A stretch of 64,000 nt of DNA, from contig NZ_RJTN01000009.1 of assembly GCF_005497185.1 (NCBI RefSeq), positions 62,001 through 126,000 on the forward strand, in the 5' to 3' direction. This stretch comes from Pectobacterium polonicum (lineage in GTDB: Bacteria; Pseudomonadota; Gammaproteobacteria; Enterobacterales; Enterobacteriaceae). The notes under the pieces were generated by a model. It saw only the letters and a program-made list of their open reading frames with translations. It was not told the DNA's origin and ran no database searches. Of this stretch, positions 10,979 to 22,390 are shown one piece after another; positions within the stretch are counted from its first letter, which is position 1; each line of letters opens with the position of its first letter. The position numbers were made by a program, and so were the translations under genes.

Positions 10979-11000
10979 AAAAAACCCCGAAAAATCGGGG
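10979..11000 (-). terminator. First intrinsic terminator after metY
   Basis: CCCCGA / TCGGGG stem with a 4-nt loop followed by six T on the minus strand, downstream of the initiator tRNA gene. Together with the hairpin at 10937 it forms a tandem terminator at the head of the nusA operon. Confidence 0.85.
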
Positions 11001-11136
11001 CTTTATGCAACTGGACCCTAATACCGCGAACCAGCACGGCATAACTTTCGGTGAAGGATTTTTTCAAAAATCACTGCAAAAAGAGATAGAAATTGAGTGA
11101 AGAACGTATTTGAAAAAACACTTTACTGGAAGTAAG

Positions 11137-11213
<77 letters not shown>

Positions 11214-11229
11214 TCCGAAATCGTGGCAA

Positions 11230-11258
11230 ATACTACGCTGACAACCGCATAAATGCAA
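11230..11258 (-). promoter_or_regulatory. metY proximal promoter
   Basis: TTGCAT, 17 bp, TAGTAT on the minus strand; the -10 lies about 16 nt before the mature tRNA 5' end. Confidence 0.65.
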
Positions 11259-11288
11259 GTCATCCATAGGATTGGTTCGAAGGCGATT

Positions 11289-11317
11289 TTTATACGCAGA
11301 ATAGGTCCATTTGTCAA
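11289..11317 (-). promoter_or_regulatory. metY distal promoter, near-consensus
   Basis: Perfect -35 TTGACA, 17 bp, -10 TATAAA on the minus strand, about 75 nt upstream of metY. It is one of the strongest sigma-70 matches in the window, suitable for a stable-RNA operon. Confidence 0.7.
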
Positions 11318-12310
11318 TAACAACCGCTTGACTGGAGGCATCAATCGCAAAACCAGGGATTCTAAAGAACCCTGTTCTATCACGTTAGCCGTACGTCGAG
11401 GAAAACTTAGATGTCAAGGAGGGGGAAGAGAGGGTACTTTGCACCCATATGTTTAAATAAAATAATAACTAACCGAAATTTACCTTCATTCTTCCTCTAA
11501 CAATAAAATCCGCTACAACAATCCCCCTAACATGAATATCACTCATACTAATTTTCAAGCAAAACTGTGCTTCACGTTTTTTTAGAAAAAATACTAAATT
11601 ACTATTTCAAGACAAAATGCTATGTAATCCCCTTTTCATAAAAAATATTGACACCTAATATAATCATTAATTTCAACAAATGAGCCAAGAATAAAAATAG
11701 ATTTATCCGCAACAACACATCCATAGCCCTCTTTTTTCCCTCCAGAAAATCATTAAAAATTAACCATTAATTTCAATTATTTATAACAAAGCCACAGCAG
11801 GAAATTTTTATTTCATAGACATAAAATAAGATAAATCATACATGCAGGAATAATTATTTGAGATAAAGAATGGATGATATAAATTAAAAAAATCAGTTAA
11901 ATTTTAACAAATTAAATTCTTAAAACCATGAAATCCAGTATATAAAATTATATAAAAAAGCTCATAAACTCATTCGCACCCAACTAGTAGATACTAAAAA
12001 AGGTATTCCCTTCATGTTTTTATATTTATTACATGATGAATAGAGTGGTAATCTAACGAACCTACTTATCTTGTAGCCCTTCACGGTAAAAATTATTCTC
12101 CGAGGAAGAAATATACCTAAAGTAACAGAGAATAGAGCCTCAATAGCATCACAGAGTAACAAGACGTCTCATTTCACTAAAGGATCACGCCAAGAACGCC
12201 CGCCGAATGGACAATAGACCAAGCCCAACCGACACAGAAACGATGGACGTAGCCACACTGGTTCCCTAAAAAACTGCAAGCATAGATAAATCCAACCCAT
12301 TGAACCTTTC
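11318..12310. other. AT-rich stretch with no convincing gene
   Basis: About 1 kb between the metY promoters and the leuU terminator with very low G+C (runs of A and T, especially 11450-12050). Only short ORFs without codon bias or ribosome sites are present. In E. coli the equivalent gap carries argG and yhbX; neither is recognisable here. No tRNA, CRISPR or IS ends were seen. It may be decayed or horizontally acquired DNA. Confidence 0.6.
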
Positions 12311-12444
12311 ACCAACTACCAGAAACCTGATAACGCGGAGAAAGTAAGATATAAAACAGTGGAGTTATATTATTGGAAGGGATAGAAAACCCGCCTCAAG
12401 CTATTATCGACTTATTAGACGGTAACACTTTGGCAGGTAACTAG
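12311..12444 (+). pseudogene. Possible frameshifted C-terminal remnant of an oxidoreductase
   Basis: Two adjacent frames read like protein: NYQKPDNAEKVRYKTVELYY, then, after a shift near 12379, GIENPPQAIIDLLDGNTLAGN and a stop. The second piece recalls, from memory, the C-terminus of zinc-free medium-chain reductases of the CurA type (ENAPQAFIGLLxGxN). It is only suggestive; it is short, has no start and cannot be checked here. Confidence 0.25.
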
Positions 12445-12478
12445 TGCATCTGTAAGGTTAATTCGAGAAATTAAGGAC

Positions 12479-12510
12479 AAAAAAATAGACGCTGCTAGCG
12501 TCTATTTTTT
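12479..12510 (-). terminator. leuU terminator
   Basis: A 13-bp perfect stem (AAAAATAGACGCT / AGCGTCTATTTTT) around a GCT loop, directly after the tRNA-Leu gene on the minus strand. It is symmetric and could work in both directions. Confidence 0.85.
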
Positions 12511-12514
12511 ATGT

Positions 12515-12601
12515 TGGTACCGAGGACGGGACTTGAACCCGTAAGCCCAATCGGGCACTACCACCTCAAGGTAGCGTGTCTACCAATTCCACCACCACGG
12601 C
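12515..12601 (-). tRNA. leuU: tRNA-Leu (GAG)
   Basis: 87 nt with long variable arm and encoded CCA; anticodon GAG within CTTGAGG. It is nearly identical to E. coli leuU and in the same place after secG. The 5' acceptor strand reads GCCGTGG against 3' CCTCGGT, which puts a T:T mismatch at pair 5-68 where E. coli has A:T. Confidence 0.96.
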
Positions 12602-12625
12602 ATCACAATTACTGCTTCAAAACAC

Positions 12626-12958
12626 TTACTTCGGAATGTCACTCGCCGGCGTTGAAGGCGCAACAGGCGTTGTCGTCTGTTCCACTTTTTCTGGCTGGCT
12701 TAGGTTATCCCATGCACCACCTCTTTTCTGCAGCGAACTTAAGTTGCCCAGAATGAGACTGATAATAAAGAACAGGGTCGCCAGTATCGCAGTCATGCGG
12801 GTCATGAAATTACCGGAGCCGCTCGAACCGAACAAAGTGGCAGAAGCACCTGCTCCGAACGAGGCCCCCATATCAGCACCTTTACCCTGTTGAAGCATGA
12901 TCAAGACAACAAGCCCGATCGATACTAACAGGAAAATCACTAATAGAGCTTCGTACAT
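12626..12958 (-). CDS. secG: Preprotein translocase subunit SecG
   Basis: Inner-membrane accessory subunit of SecYEG that stimulates SecA-driven export. 110 aa. Start MYEALLVIFLLVSIGLV at 12958; nine codons further upstream are not conserved. Two membrane segments (about 4-24 and 52-73) flank the conserved cytoplasmic loop LQQGKGADMGASFGAG. The C-terminal tail is Ser/Thr/Pro-rich. It lies between glmM and leuU and is probably co-transcribed with the tRNA. Confidence 0.96.
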   Translation of the reverse strand: MYEALLVIFLLVSIGLVVLIMLQQGKGADMGASFGAGASATLFGSSGSGNFMTRMTAILATLFFIISLILGNLSSLQKRGGAWDNLSQPEKVEQTTTPVAPSTPASDIPK

Positions 12959-13204
12959 AGTCGTACCCGTTAACCTTTTCTCCATGATTCATGGAGATGC
13001 TATATTCTGGCGGCAAACCGCGTGTCATTCCGCTAAACAGGATGTAGAACATCCCTTATGAAGCGGGTTTGAATACTAACCAAAGGATGTAACCTACGCA
13101 AGGGTAATTTAGCTACTACGGCTTGATTGCAGAAAAAAACAGCGGCTTTCGACACAAAGCACATATAGAAAGCCTTATCTACCTGATTGGTGAATCAAAA
13201 AACC

Positions 13205-14542
13205 TCAGCTGACGGCCTTCACCGCATCAGCAATACGATTAGCCAGCGCAATTACCGTCTCTTCGTGTTCACCCTCAACCATGACGCGAATCAGTGGCTC
13301 AGTACCCGATTTACGCAACAGTACCCGTCCGCGTCCGGCCAATTCTTTTTCTACATCCTGCGTAATCTGCTGCACATTGTTATCTTCCAGCGGATCATTT
13401 TCGCCAGTAAACCGTACATTAACCAAGATCTGTGGAAACAGCTTCATGCCACTGCATAGGTCATGAAGGCTCATATGATTTTTCACTATCGCGGTAAGTA
13501 CTTGCAAACCAGCGATCACACCGTCTCCCGTCGTAGTTTTATCCAACAGGATGACATGACCGGAATTTTCCGCACCGATGCGCCACCCTTTTGCCTGCAT
13601 CATTTCTAACACATAACGGTCACCCACCTTGGCACGAGCAAACGGAATACCCAGTTGCTTTAACGCAACCTCAAGCCCCATGTTGCTCATCAGGGTGCCT
13701 ACCGCGCCGCCACGTAGTTGCCCTTGGCGCAGACCTTCACGAGCGATGATATACAGAATTTGATCGCCATCGACCTTGTTGCCCAAATGGTCGACCATGA
13801 TGAGCCGATCGCCATCGCCGTCAAAGGCCAGCCCAACATCCGCTTTTTCAGCCAGCACGCGTGCCTGTAGCTGCCTCACGTCCGTCGCACCACACTCTTC
13901 ATTGATATTCATCCCATCCGGCTCACAGCCAATCGCGATGACTTTAGCACCAAGTTCACGCAATACGCTGGGGGCGATATGATAGGTAGCACCATTAGCG
14001 CAATCGACGACAATCTTTAAACCATTGAGGCTCAGTTCGCTCGGGAACGTCCCCTTACAAAACTCGATGTAACGCCCAGCAGCATCAACAATCCTGCTGG
14101 CTTTGCCTAATTCTGCGGACTCAACGCACGTCAGTGGCTTTTCCAGTTCAGCTTCTATCGCTTCTTCTACGTCATCTGGCAGCTTGGTGCCGTCAATTGA
14201 GAAGAATTTAATACCATTGTCATAATACGGGTTGTGAGAAGCAGAAATAACGATACCGGCTTCTGCACGGAACGTGCGGGTGAGATAAGCAACCGCAGGC
14301 GTCGGCATCGGGCCAGTAAAAGAAGCCGATAACCCCGCGGCTGCGAGCCCAGCTTCTAGTGCGGATTCCAGCATATAGCCAGAGATACGAGTATCTTTGC
14401 CGATAATAATTTTACGCGAACCATGCCGCGCGAGTACTTTCCCAGCGGCCCAACCCAATTTAAGTACAAAATCAGGTGTAATAGGCGTATCGCCGACCTT
14501 GCCACGTATCCCATCGGTACCAAAATATTTGCGGTTACTCAT
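13205..14542 (-). CDS. glmM: Phosphoglucosamine mutase
   Basis: Converts glucosamine-6-phosphate to glucosamine-1-phosphate for UDP-GlcNAc, hence peptidoglycan and LPS. 445 aa from [14 protein letters not shown]; the upstream extension of 57 codons overlaps folP and is rejected. The phosphoserine loop ISASHNP is near residue 100, the metal loop DGDGDR near 240 and the phosphate-binding [12 protein letters not shown] near the end. It starts 7 nt after the folP stop, so it is in one operon with folP. Confidence 0.98.
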   Translation of the reverse strand: MSNRKYFGTDGIRGKVGDTPITPDFVLKLGWAAGKVLARHGSRKIIIGKDTRISGYMLESALEAGLAAAGLSASFTGPMPTPAVAYLTRTFRAEAGIVISASHNPYYDNGIKFFSIDGTKLPDDVEEAIEAELEKPLTCVESAELGKASRIVDAAGRYIEFCKGTFPSELSLNGLKIVVDCANGATYHIAPSVLRELGAKVIAIGCEPDGMNINEECGATDVRQLQARVLAEKADVGLAFDGDGDRLIMVDHLGNKVDGDQILYIIAREGLRQGQLRGGAVGTLMSNMGLEVALKQLGIPFARAKVGDRYVLEMMQAKGWRIGAENSGHVILLDKTTTGDGVIAGLQVLTAIVKNHMSLHDLCSGMKLFPQILVNVRFTGENDPLEDNNVQQITQDVEKELAGRGRVLLRKSGTEPLIRVMVEGEHEETVIALANRIADAVKAVS

Positions 14543-14549
14543 CTTGTTT

Positions 14550-15383
14550 TTATTCCTTCGCAGAAAGGGTGGCTTCAACAATGCGCATAGCATCAGCCGT
14601 TTCTTTAACATCGTGGACGCGAATAATCTGTGCTCCTTGCATCGCCGCAATGACTGCGCATGCGACGCTACCATAAACACGCTGTGCTGGCGGCACATTA
14701 AGGAGTTGTCCAATCATGGATTTCCTCGATATGCCAACTAGCAGAGGCAGTTCAAAGCGATGCAACTCGCTCAAACGAGCCAGAAGCGCGTAATTATGAG
14801 CAAGATTCTTACCGAATCCAAACCCAGGGTCCAGTAATAGCTTACTTTTCGGAATGTTGGCATTCACGCAGCGTTCAATCTGCTGTTGAAAGAAATTTCC
14901 GATATCCTGTAGTAGGTCATCATAATGCGGTTTGTGCTGCATGGTTCTCGGCATACCCTGCATGTGCATCAGGCACACTGGCAAACCTGTTGCTGCTGCC
15001 GCTTCCAGAGCACCAGGCTCTTGCAAAGCACGAATATCATTAATCAGATGCGCGCCTGCCAGTGCCGACGCCGTCATCACCTCTGGTTTTGAAGTATCGA
15101 CCGAGATCCATACGTCAAAACGTTTAGCAATGGCTTCAACCACGGGCACCACACGTTCCAGTTCTTCTTCTGTACTGACCTCATCCGCCCCAGGGCGCGT
15201 TGACTCACCGCCAACATCGATCAGGGTCGCGCCAGCGGTAACCATCTCCTGAACGTGCAGTAACGCCGCATCAAGCTTATTGTGTTTGCCACCATCGGAA
15301 AAAGAATCTGGCGTGACATTAAGAATGCCCATGACGTGTGGGCAGGAAAGATCCAGCGTTGAGTCTCTGGCAACCAGTTGCAT
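14550..15383 (-). CDS. folP: Dihydropteroate synthase
   Basis: Joins p-aminobenzoate to the pterin diphosphate in folate synthesis; the target of sulfonamides. 277 aa. Signatures [31 protein letters not shown] and GISRKSMIG outline the TIM-barrel active site. It lies between ftsH (with a terminator in the gap) and glmM (7 nt gap). Confidence 0.98.
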   Translation of the reverse strand: MQLVARDSTLDLSCPHVMGILNVTPDSFSDGGKHNKLDAALLHVQEMVTAGATLIDVGGESTRPGADEVSTEEELERVVPVVEAIAKRFDVWISVDTSKPEVMTASALAGAHLINDIRALQEPGALEAAAATGLPVCLMHMQGMPRTMQHKPHYDDLLQDIGNFFQQQIERCVNANIPKSKLLLDPGFGFGKNLAHNYALLARLSELHRFELPLLVGISRKSMIGQLLNVPPAQRVYGSVACAVIAAMQGAQIIRVHDVKETADAMRIVEATLSAKE

Positions 15384-15441
15384 GATTTACCTCCGCATTC
15401 TGGTGTAGTTAGCGTGTAATGTGATTCAAGAGCATTCCCAG

Positions 15442-15470
15442 TAAAAAACCCCAGCCTAGGCTGGGGTTTC
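15442..15470 (-). terminator. ftsH terminator
   Basis: Perfect palindromic stem AACCCCAGCC / GGCTGGGGTT followed by TTTTTT on the minus strand, between ftsH and folP. Confidence 0.85.
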
Positions 15471-15500
15471 GGAACGTTACAAATGTCTATCACGGGCGAA

Positions 15501-17453
15501 TTATTTGTCGTCCGCTTGCTCAGACATCGTATTACCAGGATTGCTGCCTGCATTAGGGGTCTGCGGCTCATCCACTGGCGTAGGGGCTTTCGGTGTGCCG
15601 CCGCCATTGCCTGAATCGTTATCGGAGCGAGAAGCCTCCCAACCTGCTGGCGGGCGTACGTCTTTTTTGCGTCCCATCAGATCGTCGATCTGCGGCGCAT
15701 CAATGGTTTCATACTTCATCAACGCATCTTTCATTGAGTGAAGGATATCCATATTTGCCATCAACAGTTCACGAGCACGTACATAGTTACGCTCAACCAG
15801 AGATTTTACTTCCTGATCGATGATACGCGCCGTTTCATCTGACATATGCTTGGCTTTTGCGACGGAACGACCGAGGAATACTTCACCCTCTTCTTCCGCA
15901 TAAAGCAATGGACCGAGTTTTTCAGAGAAGCCCCACTGAGTCACCATGTTACGAGCAATTGACGTCGCAACTTTAATGTCATTGGACGCACCGGTCGAAA
16001 CATGTTCCACGCCGTAAATAATTTCTTCAGCCAATCGACCACCGTACAGCGTAGAGATCTGGCTTTCCAGCTTCTGACGGCTGGCGCTAATCGCATCACC
16101 TTCAGGCAAGAAGAACGTCACCCCCAGTGCACGACCACGTGGAATGATCGTCACCTTGTGTACCGGATCGTGCTCTGGTACCAGACGACCGATAATCGCA
16201 TGCCCAGCTTCATGGTATGCCGTCGACTCTTTCTGCTTTTCAGTCATCACCATGGAACGGCGCTCTGCGCCCATCATGATTTTGTCTTTAGCTTTCTCGA
16301 ACTCGACCATCGAAACAACGCGCTTGTTGCCACGAGCAGAGAACAATGCGGCTTCGTTAACCAAGTTAGCCAAATCCGCACCAGAGAAACCAGGCGTTCC
16401 ACGCGCGATAACTGACGCATCAATATCTGGAGACAGCGGTACGCGACGCATATGAACTTTCAGAATCTGTTCACGACCACGAACGTCTGGCAACCCAACC
16501 ACAACCTGGCGGTCAAAACGACCTGGACGCAGCAAGGCAGGGTCCAGAACATCGGGACGGTTCGTCGCGGCGATGACAATAATGCCTTCGTTGCCTTCAA
16601 AGCCATCCATCTCAACCAGCATTTGGTTCAGCGTCTGCTCACGCTCATCGTGACCACCGCCCAAACCGGCACCACGCTGGCGACCAACGGCATCAATTTC
16701 ATCGATAAAAATGATACAAGGTGCAGCTTTCTTCGCTTGTTCGAACATGTCACGAACACGAGATGCGCCGACACCCACAAACATTTCAACGAAGTCAGAA
16801 CCAGAAATCGTAAAGAAAGGCACTTTTGCTTCGCCAGCAATCGCTTTCGCTAGCAGCGTTTTACCCGTTCCGGGCGGGCCGACCATCAGAATGCCCTTCG
16901 GAATTTTACCGCCCAACTTCTGGAAACGGCTAGGTTCGCGCAGGTAGTCGACCAGCTCACTAACCTCTTCCTTCGCTTCGTCGCAACCGGCTACATCAGC
17001 AAACGTCGTCTTGATCTGATCTTCAGTCAACATACGCGCTTTGCTCTTGCCGAAGGACATGGCACCTTTACCGCCGCCGCCTTGCATTTGACGCATGAAG
17101 AAGATCCAAACGCCAATCAGTAACAGCATCGGGAACCAGGAAATAAAAATAGAAGCCAACAGGCTCTGTTCTTCCGGTGGCTCGCCAACGACTTTCACGT
17201 TCTTCGTTAGCAGGTTATCCAGTAGCTTGGGGTCATTGACAGGAATGTAGGTCGTGTATCTGTTGCTGTCTTTTTTGATAACACTGATCTCACGCCCATT
17301 AATACGTGCTTCACGGACCTGATCCTGATTCACTTCAGTCAAGAAGGTTGAATAATCCACCCTACGGCCATTCGACTCGCTGGGCCCAAAGCTCTGGAAA
17401 ACAGACATCAGCACAACTGCGATGACTAACCAGAGAATTAGGTTTTTCGCCAT
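15501..17453 (-). CDS. ftsH: Membrane ATP-dependent zinc protease FtsH (HflB)
   Basis: Inner-membrane AAA+ metalloprotease that degrades LpxC, RpoH and unassembled membrane proteins. 650 aa from [16 protein letters not shown]; a start three codons upstream (MSDM) is also possible. Two membrane segments (about 4-22 and 98-118) flank a periplasmic domain. The AAA module has Walker A GPPGTGKT (about 190), [10 protein letters not shown] and the SRH region. The zinc site is HEAGH (about 414). The disordered tail ends [11 protein letters not shown]. It lies downstream of rlmE, as in E. coli. Confidence 0.98.
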   Translation of the reverse strand: MAKNLILWLVIAVVLMSVFQSFGPSESNGRRVDYSTFLTEVNQDQVREARINGREISVIKKDSNRYTTYIPVNDPKLLDNLLTKNVKVVGEPPEEQSLLASIFISWFPMLLLIGVWIFFMRQMQGGGGKGAMSFGKSKARMLTEDQIKTTFADVAGCDEAKEEVSELVDYLREPSRFQKLGGKIPKGILMVGPPGTGKTLLAKAIAGEAKVPFFTISGSDFVEMFVGVGASRVRDMFEQAKKAAPCIIFIDEIDAVGRQRGAGLGGGHDEREQTLNQMLVEMDGFEGNEGIIVIAATNRPDVLDPALLRPGRFDRQVVVGLPDVRGREQILKVHMRRVPLSPDIDASVIARGTPGFSGADLANLVNEAALFSARGNKRVVSMVEFEKAKDKIMMGAERRSMVMTEKQKESTAYHEAGHAIIGRLVPEHDPVHKVTIIPRGRALGVTFFLPEGDAISASRQKLESQISTLYGGRLAEEIIYGVEHVSTGASNDIKVATSIARNMVTQWGFSEKLGPLLYAEEEGEVFLGRSVAKAKHMSDETARIIDQEVKSLVERNYVRARELLMANMDILHSMKDALMKYETIDAPQIDDLMGRKKDVRPPAGWEASRSDNDSGNGGGTPKAPTPVDEPQTPNAGSNPGNTMSEQADDK

Positions 17454-17509
17454 GTCACTCAAGGGATTAACCTCATATTACAACTGTGTTAAAAAACAGC
17501 GTTAGGGTA

Positions 17510-18139
17510 CTACAGTTTGCGCCCTGTCGCTACAATATACACCTCACGAGACCGGGCACGTGAGGCGTCTGGTTTACGAATTTTCACCTTCGTAAACAGG
17601 GAGCGAATTTCCCGCAGGTATTCATCAAAGCCTTCTCCCTGAAACACTTTCACCAGGAAACTTCCGCCTGGTGCTAATACATCTCGACACATACCAAGAG
17701 CTAATTCAACCAGATACATCGACTTCGGAATATCAACGGCTGGTGTACCACTCATGTTAGGGGCCATGTCAGACATCACCACCTGAACTTTGCTATCGCC
17801 AACCCTTTCGAGCAAGGCTTTGAGGACCTGTTCATCACGAAAGTCCCCTTGCAGGAAATCGACGCCAACAATCGGGTCCATCGGTAAAATATCACACGCG
17901 ATGATTCGACCATTCCCACCAATTTGCGTGACCACATATTGCGACCAGCCTCCCGGTGCAGCGCCTAAATCTACAACCGTCATGCCAGGTTTAAACAGTT
18001 TGTCGCCCTGCTGTATTTCGTCAAGTTTAAACCAAGCACGTGAGCGCAGCCCTTTTTTCTGGGCCTGCTGCACATATTTATCGCTAAAGTGTTCCTGCAA
18101 CCAGCGACTGGAACTTGCAGAACGCTTTTTATTCGCCAT
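17510..18139 (-). CDS. rlmE: 23S rRNA 2'-O-ribose U2552 methyltransferase
   Basis: Heat-inducible rRNA methyltransferase (RrmJ/FtsJ) acting on the A-loop of the 50S subunit. 209 aa from [13 protein letters not shown]; the longer upstream reading is not conserved. SAM motif [13 protein letters not shown] and catalytic residues Lys38, Asp124 ([10 protein letters not shown]), Lys164 (VKVFQGEG) and the late Glu (REVYIVA) are in place. It is followed by ftsH and is divergent from yhbY. Confidence 0.97.
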   Translation of the reverse strand: MANKKRSASSSRWLQEHFSDKYVQQAQKKGLRSRAWFKLDEIQQGDKLFKPGMTVVDLGAAPGGWSQYVVTQIGGNGRIIACDILPMDPIVGVDFLQGDFRDEQVLKALLERVGDSKVQVVMSDMAPNMSGTPAVDIPKSMYLVELALGMCRDVLAPGGSFLVKVFQGEGFDEYLREIRSLFTKVKIRKPDASRARSREVYIVATGRKL

Positions 18140-18282
18140 CGATTTTCCAACTATTCTCAGTAACACGCTCGTGGTGGGGAGAAACTTCTCACATATTACC
18201 AATCAGAACAGTCAAATTGGTTATAATCATGAGATGGCGGTAGAATGACCCGTTTTCAATCCCAACCTAAGTAAAAAAGACA

Positions 18283-18576
18283 ATGAACCTAAGTAATAAA
18301 CAAAAACAACACCTGAAAGGCTTGGCCCATCCGTTAAAACCGGTTGTCATGCTAGGCAATAACGGTCTCACCGAAGGTGTTCTGGCTGAGATCGAACAAG
18401 CATTATCACATCACGAACTGATCAAGATAAAAGTAGCGACAGAAGATCGCGAAACCAAAGCCTTGATTGTTGAAGCGATTGTTCGCGAAACAGGCGCCGC
18501 TAACGTTCAAGTTATTGGCCATACGCTGGTGCTCTACCGCCCAGCGAAAGAACGTAAAATTGTGTTACCACGATAA
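18283..18576 (+). CDS. yhbY: YhbY CRM-domain RNA-binding protein
   Basis: 97 aa, a single CRM (chloroplast RNA splicing and ribosome maturation) domain with the signature HPLKPVVMLGNNGLTEGV and the conserved GxxG-type loop. The E. coli homologue associates with pre-50S particles. It is divergent from rlmE, as in E. coli, and has its own terminator. Confidence 0.95.
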   Translation: MNLSNKQKQHLKGLAHPLKPVVMLGNNGLTEGVLAEIEQALSHHELIKIKVATEDRETKALIVEAIVRETGAANVQVIGHTLVLYRPAKERKIVLPR

Positions 18577-18634
18577 CACTTTTTATTTCAGGATACTCGG
18601 TTTTAACGGAAAGGTGCCATGCCTCTCGGTTAGA

Positions 18635-18665
18635 GAAAAGGCCGCAAGCGGCCTTTTTCTTTTCT
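18635..18665 (+). terminator. yhbY terminator
   Basis: AGGCCGC AA GCGGCCT stem followed by TTTTCTTTTC on the plus strand; the A-rich other side lets it also serve the convergent greA. Confidence 0.85.
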
Positions 18666-18704
18666 TTACAATTTTTGCTGTTTTAATCAACAATATGGCA
18701 AAAT

Positions 18705-19184
18705 TTATAAATATTCGACCTTCAGAACTTCGTATTCCACATCGCCGCCCGGCGTACGAATGACCACGACATCATCTTGTTCTTTGCCAATCAGACCACG
18801 CGCGATTGGGGAGTTAACAGAAATCAGATTTTGCTTAAAATCCGCTTCGTCATCGCCAACAATCCGGTAGGTTTGCTCTTCATCGTTATCCAGATTCATC
18901 ACCGTCACGGTTGCGCCAAAAATAACACGCCCGTTGTTTGCAGCCATTTTCGTGACATCGATAACCTGTGCGTTAGACAGTTTGGCTTCAATATCTTGAA
19001 TACGCCCTTCACAAAAGCCCTGCTGCTCACGCGCAGCATGATATTCTGCATTTTCTTTCAGATCGCCATGCTCACGCGCTTCAGCAATCGCCGCAATAAT
19101 TTCAGGCCGGCGTACAGATTTCAGGTGATCAAGCTCTTCGCGCAATTTTTCAGCACCGCGCAACGTCATCGGAAATTGTTTCAT
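18705..19184 (-). CDS. greA: Transcript cleavage factor GreA
   Basis: Rescues backtracked RNA polymerase by stimulating cleavage of the RNA 3' end through the secondary channel. 159 aa from [14 protein letters not shown]. The N-terminal coiled coil carries the acidic tip ([14 protein letters not shown]); the C-terminal FKBP-like domain follows ([24 protein letters not shown]). It is one residue longer than E. coli GreA. A hairpin lies in its leader. Confidence 0.97.
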   Translation of the reverse strand: MKQFPMTLRGAEKLREELDHLKSVRRPEIIAAIAEAREHGDLKENAEYHAAREQQGFCEGRIQDIEAKLSNAQVIDVTKMAANNGRVIFGATVTVMNLDNDEEQTYRIVGDDEADFKQNLISVNSPIARGLIGKEQDDVVVIRTPGGDVEYEVLKVEYL

Positions 19185-19290
19185 ATTGTCTATACCTCTA
19201 AAAAAGTCTGTAAGACTCAAATAATCGTCATCCTGACGCGCTAAAAATCAAAGGCGACGGAGTCTCTGCAACGTGCCAGTCCTCACTGGA

Positions 19291-19333
19291 CATAAAACAA
19301 AAGCAACCAGCCCCGGAACAAAATTTCCAGGCT
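19291..19333 (-). promoter_or_regulatory. Hairpin in the greA leader, GraL-like attenuator
   Basis: On the minus strand AGCCTGGAA and TTCCGGGGCT form a bulged stem followed by GGTTGCTTTTGTTTT, about 110 nt before greA. In E. coli the greA leader gives short terminated RNAs (GraL). The shape and place here suggest the same, but the U-run starts late and is broken. Confidence 0.45.
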
Positions 19334-19452
19334 AGCAGCGGTTTTGCATTTTGATACGTATTTTACCCCAGAGTTCAATGAGGGTCATCGTTTACTTTAG
19401 ACCTTATTGCGCCGTAGTATGACCACACGTTACCCCGTTCTTAGCTGAGATT

Positions 19453-20886
19453 ATGCGTTTTTCATCGATTGTTACCGGACTTGCCTGCGCTTTTGTTCTG
19501 CATGCCAATGCAGCTTCTGTTGAGGATCATCGTCAATATTTGCCAGACGGCGCCAATTTGGCGTTATTGGTACAGAAAGTTGGCGCAACAACACCCAGCA
19601 TGGCCTTCAATAGCCAGCAAATGGCGCTTCCCGCCAGTACGCAAAAGGTGATAACTGCATTAGCTGCATTACTACAATTGGGTCCAGATTATCGATTCAT
19701 CACCTCGATGGAAAGCCATGGCCCTGTCACCAGCGGAATTCTGAACGGTAACCTCATCGTACGGTTTGGCGGCGACCCAACCCTGAAACGCCAGCAAATA
19801 CGGAATATGGTGCAGGAATTAAGGAAACGAGGAATACAGGAAATCGCAGGCGATGTGCTGATCGATACCTCCGTTTTTGCCAGTCACGATAAAGCACCTG
19901 GCTGGCCTTGGAACGACATGACACAGTGTTTCAGCGCCCCGCCGGCGGCGGCTATTGTCGATCGTAACTGTTTTTCCGTTTCGCTCTACAGCGCGCCTAA
20001 AGCGGGTGATAACGCATTCATCCGCGTTGCATCCTATTATCCAGTGCAAATGTTCAGCGAGGTGCGCACGCTGGCAAAAGGCTCTCCCGATGCGCAATAC
20101 TGCGAACTGGATGTGATTCCCGGAGAATTAAATCGCTTTACGCTCACAGGCTGTCTGACTCAGCGTACAGAACCCCTTCCGCTGGCATTCGCTATTCAGG
20201 ATGGAGCCAGCTATGCCGGCGCAATCGTTAAAGATGAATTACAGCAGGCAGATATCCGCATTAAAGGCAGCCTACGCCGACAGACGCAGCCTAGTGCCGC
20301 GGGAAGCGTGCTTGCCCAGACACAATCAGCGCCACTGCATGACCTTCTCACTATCATGCTAAAAAAATCCGACAACATGATTGCCGATACGGTCTTTCGC
20401 ACCATTGGGCATGAACGCTTTAGTGTACCGGGAACGTGGCGTGCAGGTGCCGATGCTGTGCGCCAGATTCTGCGTCAGAAAGCAGGTGTAGATTTAGGAA
20501 ACAGCATTGTTGTTGACGGTTCGGGTTTATCACGACACAACCTGATTTCACCGGAAACGATGATGCAGGTATTACAGTACATCGCGCAGCACGATAATGA
20601 GCTGAATTACATCACAATGCTTCCGCTTTCTGGCTATGACGGTACGTTACGTTACCGTGGCGGCCTGCACGAAGCGGGAGTTGATGGCAAGGTTTCGGCT
20701 AAAACAGGGGCCTTGCAGGGCGTATACAATCTGGCAGGTTTCATTACCACCGCGAGCGGCCAGCGTATGGCATTCGTTCAGTTCTTATCAGGCTACGCTG
20801 TTCCACCAGAAGACCAGCGCGCACGTCGCGTCCCTCTGGTGAGATTTGAAAGCCGCCTCTACAAAGACATTTATCAGAGCAACTAA
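19453..20886 (+). CDS. dacB: D-alanyl-D-alanine carboxypeptidase/endopeptidase, PBP4
   Basis: Periplasmic class C low-molecular-weight penicillin-binding protein that trims peptidoglycan cross-links. 477 aa. A signal peptide (about 1-20) ends HANA. Active-site motifs: STQK (Ser62-Lys65), SDN and KTG (in SAKTGALQG). A long inserted region lies between SxxK and SxN, as in PBP4. It is divergent from greA and convergent with obgE. Confidence 0.97.
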   Translation: MRFSSIVTGLACAFVLHANAASVEDHRQYLPDGANLALLVQKVGATTPSMAFNSQQMALPASTQKVITALAALLQLGPDYRFITSMESHGPVTSGILNGNLIVRFGGDPTLKRQQIRNMVQELRKRGIQEIAGDVLIDTSVFASHDKAPGWPWNDMTQCFSAPPAAAIVDRNCFSVSLYSAPKAGDNAFIRVASYYPVQMFSEVRTLAKGSPDAQYCELDVIPGELNRFTLTGCLTQRTEPLPLAFAIQDGASYAGAIVKDELQQADIRIKGSLRRQTQPSAAGSVLAQTQSAPLHDLLTIMLKKSDNMIADTVFRTIGHERFSVPGTWRAGADAVRQILRQKAGVDLGNSIVVDGSGLSRHNLISPETMMQVLQYIAQHDNELNYITMLPLSGYDGTLRYRGGLHEAGVDGKVSAKTGALQGVYNLAGFITTASGQRMAFVQFLSGYAVPPEDQRARRVPLVRFESRLYKDIYQSN

Positions 20887-20896
20887 CATAAGAATA

Positions 20897-20923
20897 CGGC
20901 CTTATCCTGTCAGGATAAGGCCG
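20897..20923. terminator. Inverted repeat between dacB and obgE
   Basis: An 11-bp perfect stem (CGGCCTTATCC / GGATAAGGCCG) with loop TGTCA between convergent genes. Neither side has a real U-run, so a shared transcript end is likely but strict intrinsic termination is not certain. Confidence 0.6.
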
Positions 20924-20956
20924 CGATAGACGAGAATTAACTAACAGAAGGAAGGA

Positions 20957-22162
<1,206 letters not shown>

Positions 22163-22390
22163 CTACGTGTTTTAGGCTTGTTATTGGTTCTCTTTGGCGT
22201 AACTTTTTGATTTTACGGCAGGTAGTATATTTCTACTTACCATTAAAAAACTGACGCACCAGAACGCATTCCAGCAAAGGAGCAGGATTGTACCTGCCTG
22301 CTCCAATAATTTCATCTGTATTAAAAATAAACAGTGCATGCTGTATGTCAAAAAATGCCTGTGATCCCACCGCAATACACTTTCTTTAAT

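Noticed and set aside
11962-12162. 66-codon minus-strand ORF in the AT-rich region
   Set aside because: No ribosome site, no recognisable motif and composition like random AT-rich sequence.
22181-22375. 64-codon ORF between obgE and yhbE
   Set aside because: Hydrophobic stretch only, no conserved counterpart known at this place and no clear ribosome site.
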